Source: Arenimonas donghaensis DSM 18148 = HO3-R19 (GTDB lineage: Bacteria > Pseudomonadota > Gammaproteobacteria > Xanthomonadales > Xanthomonadaceae). Taken from it: a DNA stretch of 49,604 nucleotides. The translations under genes and the position numbers were made by a program. The stretch is from NCBI RefSeq assembly GCF_000743535.1, contig NZ_AVCJ01000013.1:1-49604 (forward strand), written 5' to 3'. The notes below the pieces were generated by a model that did no database searches, was not told where the DNA came from, and saw only the letters and a program-made list of their open reading frames with translations. Of the stretch, positions 43,045 to 49,604 are shown one piece after another. Numbering within the stretch: position 1 is the stretch's first letter; every line of letters starts with the position of its first letter.

Positions 43045-46000
43045 ATGCGCGCCAGCCCCCTGATGCTCGCCATCGCACTCGGCCTCGGCCTTCCCCTGGC
43101 CACCCCGGACGCCAGCGCGCGCTCGACGGCCGCGACCCAGGCCAAGGTCAGCGCCCAGAGCTCCTGGATCGTCGTGTTCGAAGAAGCCCCTGCGGCAAGC
43201 TTCCGCGGCTTCAAGCCCGGCGACACCCGCCGCCCGAAGCTGGCGGCCACCAGCCCGCAGGCCACCGGCGCCAGCAAGTACGATGCGCGCAGCGCCGCGG
43301 CCCGTGACTACGTGGATTACCTGGCGGACCTGCGCGAGGCACGCCTGGCCGACTTCTCGGCCCGCCTCGGTCGCCAGCTCGAACCGACCTACACCTACGC
43401 GCATGCCACTAATGGCGTGGCCCTGTCGCTGACCCAGGCGGAAGCGGACGAGCTTCGGAGCCAGCCCGGCGTCGCCAGCGTCAGCCGCGACTTCGAGCGT
43501 CGCCTGATGACCTCGCATGGTCCGCAGTGGATCAATGCCGACGAGATCTGGAGCGGGGCCGTCACCGGCAATGCGCACCGGGGCGAGGGCGTGGTGGTCG
43601 GCGTCATTGACTCGGGCATCAACCGCAGCCACGTCGCCTTTGCCGGCGGCAGCCATACCAACCCGCTGGGCGGGTTCCGCGGTTATTGCATTTCCACGCC
43701 CGCGGCCTGCAACAACAAGCTCATCGGCCTGTATGACTTCACCGCCAGCAACAACGGCCTGTCCGATCCCATCGACGAGGACGGGCACGGCACCCACGTG
43801 GCGGCGACCGCGGTGGGCAATTCCTTCGGGGCTGCGCCTTACTCCGGCGTCGCGCCGCGGGCCAACCTGATCGTCTATCGTGCCTGCGTCGACACCTGTC
43901 CCGTCAGCGCCACCATCCGCGCCATCGACCAGGCGGTCGCGGACGGCGTCGATGTCGTGAACTACTCGATCGGTGGCGGCATCGAAGATCCCTGGACCTA
44001 CGTGGGTGCCGCCCCGTACGACGACGCCGAAGCGTTTCTCGCCCTGCGCGAGGCCGGCATCATCGCGGCCGTCGCCGCCGGCAACGACGGTCCCGACGCC
44101 GGTACCGTCAGCAACCCGGGCAATTCACCCTGGACGTTCGGCGTCGCCGCCGCGTCCCACGACCGCAACGGCGTCCAGAACGCCGACGTGCTCGCCGGCT
44201 TCAGCGGCCGGGGCCCGGTGGTGCCGTTCAGCGTGATCAAGCCCGACATCACCGCGCCCGGCGTTTCGATCATCTCCGCTGGCCGCACGGGCACGACGTC
44301 GATCGCCCAGCTCAGTGGCACATCGATGGCCACCCCGCACGTGGCCGGCGCCGCGGCCCTGGTCAAGTCCACCAACCTGGCGCTGACCGCCGACCAGGTG
44401 ATGTCCTCCCTGCACCTCACGGCCCGTCCCTCGATCAAGACCGGGCCGCAGGCGCAGCTGCCGCCGGCCACGCCGCACCAGCAGGGCTCGGGCATGGTGG
44501 ACGTCGCCAAGGCGGCGCGCGCCGGGCTGTACCTGGAGGTGCCGGCCGGCGCTTTCCGCAACGCCCGCGCGAGCATCTTCACCGGTGGCGCCGAGAACCT
44601 GAACCTGCCGACCATGGCGCATGGCGGCTGCTTCGTTGATTGCGTGCTGACCCGTACATTCAAGGCCATGCCCGGTGCCGCCGGCACCACCTACAGCGTG
44701 CAGGCCAGCCTGTCCGCTGGCGCGACCATCACGCCCAGCGTCGCCAACTTCGCCGCCAGCGACGCCGGCACCGCCATCAACTTCAACATCACCGTCCAGG
44801 ACAGTTCGCTGGTGGGCGAATGGGTCTATGGCGAGGTGCTCCTGACCAATACCAGTGGCAACGGACGCCCCAACCTGCGCCTGCCGGTCGCGGTCTATTT
44901 CTCGCCGCTGTCGGACGAGTCGGGCGCACCTGCCGAGATCGTGATCAACGCGGCCCACGAACGCGGCTTCGCCGACGTCGACCTGCACTCGCTGCTGCCC
45001 CTGCCCAACGCCCGCTTCGTCGCGACCGACCTGGTCGCGGCCAACGTGCAGGTCCGCAACATCCCGGTTGATCCGACCAACGACGACGCATTCGACAACG
45101 TCGCGCAGAACTTCAGCGAGACCTTCTCCGTGCCGGCCGGTTCGGGCCAGGTGTTCCAGGTCCGGGTGTCCACCACCGCGCCGCAGCCGGACATCGATCT
45201 CTATGTCGGTCGCGACAACAACGCCAACGGCCTGCCGGACGAGAACGAACTGCTGTGCGCCTCGCAGTCGGCCGATTCCGACGAAACCTGCTCCTTCGAA
45301 GTGTTCGGCGCTGGCGCCGCCCAGCAGTTCTGGGTGATGGTCCAGAACTGGTCCGGTTCGGGCAACAACGTGCGCATCAGCCGCGCCGTGGTGCCCAAGT
45401 CGGCCGGTGCCGGCGAAGAGCTGGTGGCCACGGGCCCGGGCAACACCGGCACCAACGACGGCTTCACCGTGCGCCTGGGCTACGACGACCCGACCATGGG
45501 CAATGGCCAGGAACGCCACGGCTACCTGGCGATCCAGAGCCAGCCGGGCGACACCATCCTGGAGATTCCGGTGCGCATCCAGCGCAACGGCACGGCGCCG
45601 TCGCCTTACGCCCTGTCCGACGGCCAGCCGCGTGCGGTGACGCTGGCGGCGGGCGTGGCGCATGAAACCCTCGTCTTCGACGTGCCGGCCAATGCCACTT
45701 CGGTGACCTTCCAGACCCAGGGCAGCGGGTCGGTGTCGCTGTACGCGGCGCACGTGCCCAACCCGACCGGTCCGGTCATCCAGCCGGCCCCGGCGCGTGG
45801 CGCCCCCGGCGTGCTGTCCTCCACCGGCGCCGGTGCCAACCAGACCATCACGGTCAGCGGCGGCAACCTGCAGCCGGGTCGCTGGTACGTCACCCCGGTC
45901 AACACCGGCGGTGATTCGACCCTGGTGGACGTGACCGCCAGCATCAACACCAGCGGCGCGGCGCTCAAGGTCAAGGGCGGCTCCTACTACGCCCCGGGCC

Positions 46001-46689
46001 GCGGCGGCCACGGCATCTTCATGTACCCGGCCGGCGCCGAGCAGGCGGTGCTCTGGTACACCTACTTCCAGGACGGCACGCCCACCTGGTACTACATGCA
46101 GGCGCCGCAGCCGGGCAATGACGGGACCTGGACCACGCCGATCTTCCGCGCGGCCTGGAACGGCAACGCCAACCACCTGGTCGAAGTCGGCGAAGCGGTG
46201 ATGAGCGCCACGACCGACAGCAAGTTCAGCTTCGCCTACAACCTCGACGGGTTCACCGGCGTCGAATCGATGGACGCCTTCCTGGTGGGCTGCCCGACGA
46301 TCGGTGGCCTGCCGGTGGACGCCAGCGGCAACTGGTTCGACCCGGCGCGGGCGGGCAGCGGCTACAGCGTGCAGCTGCACCCGAACTACGAGTTCTTCGC
46401 GGCCTTCATCTACGACGACCTGGGCGTGCCCCGCTTCCTGGCGGCCGAACGGGGCGGCGCCTTCAATGCCGGTGCCGGCACGATCCAGCTCGACCAGCTG
46501 CTGGGCTTCCCGCCGCTGGGCGCCCATGCCGCGCCGGTGCGTTCGCCGGTGGGTACGCTGGGCCGCCAGTTCACCGCCAATGCCCTGACCGGCATCACGG
46601 TGAACGCGACCTTCGGCAACAGCGTGTCAGGCACCTGGAACGTCAATGACACCGTGGTGCCGCTGGGCGGTACGCAGGGCTGCCCGTGA
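43045..46689 (+). CDS. Secreted subtilisin-like serine protease (S8) with shared C-terminal module
   Basis: 1214 residues. After the signal peptide comes an inhibitor-I9-like propeptide (about 38-150, SWIVVFEE..NGVALSLTQAEADELRSQPGVASV). The S8 domain follows, with Asp189 (GVIDSGIN), His248 (GHGTHVAA), the oxyanion Asn in AAGNDG and Ser427 (GTSMATPHVAG). Beyond it lie a beta-sandwich region, a PPC-like domain with DIDLYVGRDNNANG (about 718) and the C-terminal module from LVATGPGN (about 793) to TQGCP. The last ~500 residues are homologous to the ends of the NHL proteins at 6223 and 10793. Exported, probably by type II secretion, and autoprocessed. The aminotransferase gene follows after 13 bases. 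Confidence 0.93.
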   Translation: MRASPLMLAIALGLGLPLATPDASARSTAATQAKVSAQSSWIVVFEEAPAASFRGFKPGDTRRPKLAATSPQATGASKYDARSAAARDYVDYLADLREARLADFSARLGRQLEPTYTYAHATNGVALSLTQAEADELRSQPGVASVSRDFERRLMTSHGPQWINADEIWSGAVTGNAHRGEGVVVGVIDSGINRSHVAFAGGSHTNPLGGFRGYCISTPAACNNKLIGLYDFTASNNGLSDPIDEDGHGTHVAATAVGNSFGAAPYSGVAPRANLIVYRACVDTCPVSATIRAIDQAVADGVDVVNYSIGGGIEDPWTYVGAAPYDDAEAFLALREAGIIAAVAAGNDGPDAGTVSNPGNSPWTFGVAAASHDRNGVQNADVLAGFSGRGPVVPFSVIKPDITAPGVSIISAGRTGTTSIAQLSGTSMATPHVAGAAALVKSTNLALTADQVMSSLHLTARPSIKTGPQAQLPPATPHQQGSGMVDVAKAARAGLYLEVPAGAFRNARASIFTGGAENLNLPTMAHGGCFVDCVLTRTFKAMPGAAGTTYSVQASLSAGATITPSVANFAASDAGTAINFNITVQDSSLVGEWVYGEVLLTNTSGNGRPNLRLPVAVYFSPLSDESGAPAEIVINAAHERGFADVDLHSLLPLPNARFVATDLVAANVQVRNIPVDPTNDDAFDNVAQNFSETFSVPAGSGQVFQVRVSTTAPQPDIDLYVGRDNNANGLPDENELLCASQSADSDETCSFEVFGAGAAQQFWVMVQNWSGSGNNVRISRAVVPKSAGAGEELVATGPGNTGTNDGFTVRLGYDDPTMGNGQERHGYLAIQSQPGDTILEIPVRIQRNGTAPSPYALSDGQPRAVTLAAGVAHETLVFDVPANATSVTFQTQGSGSVSLYAAHVPNPTGPVIQPAPARGAPGVLSSTGAGANQTITVSGGNLQPGRWYVTPVNTGGDSTLVDVTASINTSGAALKVKGGSYYAPGRGGHGIFMYPAGAEQAVLWYTYFQDGTPTWYYMQAPQPGNDGTWTTPIFRAAWNGNANHLVEVGEAVMSATTDSKFSFAYNLDGFTGVESMDAFLVGCPTIGGLPVDASGNWFDPARAGSGYSVQLHPNYEFFAAFIYDDLGVPRFLAAERGGAFNAGAGTIQLDQLLGFPPLGAHAAPVRSPVGTLGRQFTANALTGITVNATFGNSVSGTWNVNDTVVPLGGTQGCP

Positions 46690-46702
46690 CCGGGAAGCCC
46701 TG

Positions 46703-47851
46703 ATGCGCCTGGAGACCAAGCTACCCAAGGTAGGCACCACCATCTTCACCGTCATGTCCCAGCTGGCGCTGGAGCACAAGGCGGTGAACCTGGGCCAGGG
46801 CTTCCCGGACTTCGCGGTGCCGCAGCGCCTGGTGGACGCCCTGGCCCGGGCCATGGCCGAGGGCCGGAACCAATACGCGCCGATGCACGGCATCCCGGCG
46901 CTGCGCCAGGCCATCGCCGCCAAGACGCAGCGCTGCTACGGCCGCAAGGTGGACGCCGACAGCGAGGTCACGGTCACCAGCGGCGCCAGCGAGGCGATCT
47001 TCGATGCCGTGCTGGCCGTGGTGCGGCCGGGCGAAGAGGTGATCGTGCTCGACCCGTGCTACGACTGCTACGAGCCGGCCATCGACCTGGCCGGCGCGGT
47101 CGCGGTGCATGTGCCGCTTGATCCGCAGGACTTCAGCGTGGATTGGCAGCGGGTACGCGAGGCGATCACGCCGCGCACGCGCATGCTGATGGTCAACAGC
47201 CCGCACAATCCGTCGGGCGCGATGTTCGGCGCTTCGGACATGCAGGCCCTGGCCGACATCCTGCGCGACACGTCCATCGTCCTGCTTTCCGACGAGGTCT
47301 ACGAACACATCGTTTTCGACGGGGCGCGCCACGAAAGCGTGCTTCGCCATCCCGAGCTGGCCGAGCGCGCCTTCGTGGTTTCGAGCTTTGGCAAGACCTA
47401 CCACTGCACCGGCTGGAAGGTCGGCTACGCGGTGGCGCCGCCGGCGCTGACGGCCGAGTTCCGCAAGGTGCATCAATACAACACCTTCTGCACCTTTGCC
47501 CCCGCCCAGTTCGCCTTCGCCGACATGATCGAGAACGAGCCGTCGCATTACGAAGAGCTGGGCGCGTTCTACCAGTCCAAGCGCGACCGCTTCCGCGAAC
47601 AGCTGCTGGAAACCCGGCTCGAGCCGCTGCCGGTCCCGGGCGGCTATTTCCAGCTGGTCGATTATTCGAAGGTCAGCGACTTGCCGGATGCGGAATTTTG
47701 CCGCTGGCTGACGGTGGAGAAGGGCGTGGCGGCGATCCCGCTGTCGCCGTTCTACGCCAGGCCGCCGGAAGGCCAGCGCCTGGCGCGTCTTTGTTTCGCC
47801 AAGGAGCCGGCCACGCTCGACGCCGCCATTGAACGGCTTTCGGCGATCTGA
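46703..47851 (+). CDS. PLP-dependent aminotransferase, YbdL/KAT-like (methionine/glutamine transaminase)
   Basis: 382-residue fold-type I class I/II aminotransferase. The PLP lysine is Lys231 in SSFGKTYHCTGWKVG, with NSPHNPSG and LSDEVYEHIVFDG. The N-terminal LPKVGTTIFTVMSQLALEHKAVNLGQGFPDF is typical of the YbdL/kynurenine aminotransferase group, which transaminates methionine, glutamine and aromatic amino acids. ATG 46703 follows GGGAAG. The omega-amidase gene starts two bases after its stop; this pair converts ketomethylthiobutyrate back to methionine with glutamine as donor and removes the ketoglutaramate formed, as in methionine salvage. Confidence 0.87.
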   Translation: MRLETKLPKVGTTIFTVMSQLALEHKAVNLGQGFPDFAVPQRLVDALARAMAEGRNQYAPMHGIPALRQAIAAKTQRCYGRKVDADSEVTVTSGASEAIFDAVLAVVRPGEEVIVLDPCYDCYEPAIDLAGAVAVHVPLDPQDFSVDWQRVREAITPRTRMLMVNSPHNPSGAMFGASDMQALADILRDTSIVLLSDEVYEHIVFDGARHESVLRHPELAERAFVVSSFGKTYHCTGWKVGYAVAPPALTAEFRKVHQYNTFCTFAPAQFAFADMIENEPSHYEELGAFYQSKRDRFREQLLETRLEPLPVPGGYFQLVDYSKVSDLPDAEFCRWLTVEKGVAAIPLSPFYARPPEGQRLARLCFAKEPATLDAAIERLSAI

Positions 47852-47853
47852 GC

Positions 47854-48654
47854 ATGGACGACCTCCGGATATCCCTGGTCCAGGGTGACACCCGCTGGCA
47901 CGATCCGGCGGGCAATCGAAGCTACTACGCCGAGCTCATCGCTCCGCTGGCCGGCCAGACCGACCTGGTGCTGCTGCCTGAAACCTTCACGTCGGGGTTC
48001 AGCAACGAAGCCCTGGCCGACGCCGAAACCATGGACGGGCCCACCGTCGCCTGGCTGCGCGAACAGGCACGCAGCCTCGACGCGGTGGTCACCGGCAGCG
48101 TGCAGATCCGCGAGGGCGAGGGGGTCTACAACCGCATGCTGTGGGCGACGCCCGACGGGCAGCTGCAGCACTACGACAAGCGCCACCTGTTCCGCATGGC
48201 GCGCGAACACGAGCGTTACGCCGCCGGCCGCCGGCCGGTCACCGTCGAGCTGAAGGGCTGGCGGGTGCGTCCGCTGGTCTGCTACGACCTGCGTTTCCCG
48301 GTGTTCATCCGCAACCGTTTCGACGCCGAGGCGCCGGGACGTTTCGATTACGACCTGCTGCTGTTCGTCGCCAACTGGCCGGCGCCGCGTCGTCACGCCT
48401 GGCGCACGCTGCTGATGGCACGGGCGATCGAGAACCTGGCTTGTGTCGCTGCGGTCAATCGCGTCGGCAGCGACGGCAACGGCATCGCCTACGCCGGCGA
48501 CAGCGCCGTGCACGACTTCCTGGGCATGCCGCTGCTGGAGCTGGGCGACCAGCCGCAGGTCGCGACCGCCGTGCTGTCCGCGGCGCGCCTGGCTGAACAT
48601 CGCGAACGATTCCCGGCCCAGCTCGACGCCGACCGGTTCCAACTGATCGACTGA
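47854..48654 (+). CDS. Omega-amidase (YafV/Nit2-like carbon-nitrogen hydrolase)
   Basis: 266 residues of the nitrilase superfamily, with the catalytic triad Glu43 (LLPETFTSGFS), Lys109 (HYDKRHLF) and Cys143 (LVCYDLRFPVF). The motif surroundings match YafV/Nit2, enzymes that hydrolyse 2-oxoglutaramate and 2-oxosuccinamate. Two bases separate it from the aminotransferase gene, supporting a transaminase/omega-amidase couple. Cytoplasmic. Confidence 0.9.
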   Translation: MDDLRISLVQGDTRWHDPAGNRSYYAELIAPLAGQTDLVLLPETFTSGFSNEALADAETMDGPTVAWLREQARSLDAVVTGSVQIREGEGVYNRMLWATPDGQLQHYDKRHLFRMAREHERYAAGRRPVTVELKGWRVRPLVCYDLRFPVFIRNRFDAEAPGRFDYDLLLFVANWPAPRRHAWRTLLMARAIENLACVAAVNRVGSDGNGIAYAGDSAVHDFLGMPLLELGDQPQVATAVLSAARLAEHRERFPAQLDADRFQLID

Positions 48655-48655
48655 A

Positions 48656-49414
48656 TCAGCGGCGCGCGGCCACCATCACGCGTTTGCCGAAGCGCAGCTG
48701 TTCGTAGCCGTCGGCGGGTACGTCGAGCACCCGGGCTTCGCGGAATCCGACCTTGCGCAGCACCCAAAGCAGCGCCTCGAGGCTGGGCACCAGGCAGATG
48801 CCGGTGGTGGAGGTTTCGGGGCCATGGGTTTCGTCGGTCTCGTCGACGATGGCGAAGTTGCCCACCATCGGTTTGACGAAGGTGTGGTGGCCGTAATCGA
48901 GCGGCCCGGAAAGGTTCGGGGCGACCTGGGTTTCCACCAGGCACAGGCCGTTTTCGGCGGTCAGCGCATGCGCCGTGCGGAGCGCACCGACCGGGTTTTC
49001 CAGGTGGTAGATCAGGCCCAGGCAAAGCACCAGGTCGGCGCGGCCGGCGCTGGCCGCGTCCAGCGCGTGCACGTCGGCCTGGTCGAAGCGCAGCTCGCGA
49101 CCGCATCCGGCGGCCGCCAGGCGGGCGTTTTCGACGTGGTCGGCGCGGGCATCGAAGCCGCGCACGCTGCCAAAACCCAGGTCCTGCAGCTGGTGCGCGA
49201 ACCAGCCTTCGTGGCAGGCCAGGTCGATCGCCGACAGGTCCGCACGCGGGCGATCGCCGAAGTGCGCCTGCACGGCCGCGCCCAGCATCGCCAGGCGGGT
49301 CGTGTGCACCGGCGCCACTTCCGGGGGTGGATAGGTCGCTACCGTGCGCCCGGACACCAGGCGGAACGGATAGAACCATTCACGGTCCAGGCAGCGCGCT
49401 TCGACGTCGGTCAT
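48656..49414 (-). CDS. Class I SAM-dependent methyltransferase
   Basis: 252 residues. Motif I reads AIDLACHEGWFAHQLQDLG (about 63-81), followed by the acidic post-I strand GFDARADHVENARLAA, QADVHAL and DLVLCLGLIYHLENPVGALR. The DLxCxEGxF form and YHLENP resemble the CmoB/DUF1698-like branch, but the protein lacks enough family-specific signature to claim a tRNA substrate. It is convergent with the omega-amidase gene (one base between stops). Substrate unknown. Confidence 0.82.
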   Translation of the reverse strand: MTDVEARCLDREWFYPFRLVSGRTVATYPPPEVAPVHTTRLAMLGAAVQAHFGDRPRADLSAIDLACHEGWFAHQLQDLGFGSVRGFDARADHVENARLAAAGCGRELRFDQADVHALDAASAGRADLVLCLGLIYHLENPVGALRTAHALTAENGLCLVETQVAPNLSGPLDYGHHTFVKPMVGNFAIVDETDETHGPETSTTGICLVPSLEALLWVLRKVGFREARVLDVPADGYEQLRFGKRVMVAARR

Positions 49415-49417
49415 GGC

Positions 49418-49604
49418 TCAGTCGTCCGAGGGCAGGCCTTCGGGGCGCTTGGGCTTGAAGCCGCGCTGGCCACCGCCCGGGCGCTGGCCACCGCCACCGC
49501 CGCCGGGACGTCGCGGGCCGCCGGGCTTCTTCGGGCCGCCGTAGGGGCTCGATCCGGGCTTGCCGCCGGCGGGCTTGCCGCCGCCGCCAGGGCGGGCGCC
49601 GTGG
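49418..49604 (-). CDS. C-terminal Gly/Pro/Lys/Arg-rich tail of a protein cut by the window edge
   Basis: The minus-strand frame ending at TGA 49418-49420 is open to the window edge and gives 61 residues made of Gly, Pro, Lys, Arg and Gln blocks (GGPKKPGGPRRPGGGG, GGGQRGFKPKRPEGLPSDD). Such basic Gly-rich tails end RNA-binding proteins such as RluB-type pseudouridine synthases or DEAD-box helicases in Xanthomonadales; the sequence here cannot decide. The stop is three bases upstream of the methyltransferase ATG, so both may share a transcript. Confidence 0.65.
   Translation of the reverse strand, partial: HGARPGGGGKPAGGKPGSSPYGGPKKPGGPRRPGGGGGGQRPGGGQRGFKPKRPEGLPSDD

Overview
The window is GC-rich chromosomal DNA, probably from a gammaproteobacterium of the Xanthomonadales (Lysobacterales) type such as a Lysobacter/Luteimonas relative. 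The grounds are the infB-rbfA-truB-rpsO-pnp order, a ccmABCDEFGHI operon, a MetX protein with the sequence style of Xanthomonas-type serine O-succinyltransferases, REP palindromes with a TTCA core, and large secreted multidomain proteins. The genus is inference; no rRNA gene is present.

Layout. 1-6.1 kb: translation and RNA-decay block (infB truncated by the left edge, rbfA, truB, rpsO with its own promoter, pnp with a clear terminator). 6.2-14.7 kb: two tandem giant secreted NHL beta-propeller proteins that also carry Calx-beta and Ig/cadherin-like domains. 14.7-19.7 kb: pssA, a small DUF6868 membrane protein, a secreted double NTF2-like protein, a membrane-anchored DJ-1/PfpI protein and an OmpR-type two-component pair. 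19.7-20.6 kb: a secreted collagen-like protein with a phage tail-collar C-terminus.

20.7-32.4 kb is the most interesting part. It reads as a locus for using external poly-3-hydroxybutyrate (PHB) or its oligomers: a GntP-type permease, a TonB-dependent receptor, a lipoprotein PHB depolymerase, a hybrid histidine kinase with an SSS transporter-like sensor, a lipoprotein 3HB-oligomer hydrolase, 3-hydroxybutyrate dehydrogenase and a NarL/LuxR-type response regulator. Both divergent intergenic regions of the locus contain the same palindrome, GTACC-(AA or TT)-GGTAC, about 31 bp upstream of a matching -10 box. That ties the two operon pairs together as a likely regulon of the local two-component system (CrbS/CrbR-like architecture).

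32.4-35.1 kb: an unknown membrane protein, a small HExxH protein, cysteine dioxygenase and tRNA-Leu(CAA). 35.1-42.9 kb (minus strand): the complete cytochrome c maturation operon ccmABCDEFGHI, whose last gene overlaps metX by an ATGA junction. 43.0-46.7 kb: a secreted subtilisin-like protease whose C-terminal ~500 residues are homologous to those of the two NHL proteins 30 kb away. 46.7-49.6 kb: a methionine-type aminotransferase plus omega-amidase pair, a SAM methyltransferase, and the Gly-rich C-terminal tail of a protein cut by the right edge.

Intergenic space is tight: no gap exceeds 300 bases. The largest (15549-15777, about 230 bases) holds one plausible promoter and nothing else I can support. 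No CRISPR, insertion sequence, integrase or phage block was seen.
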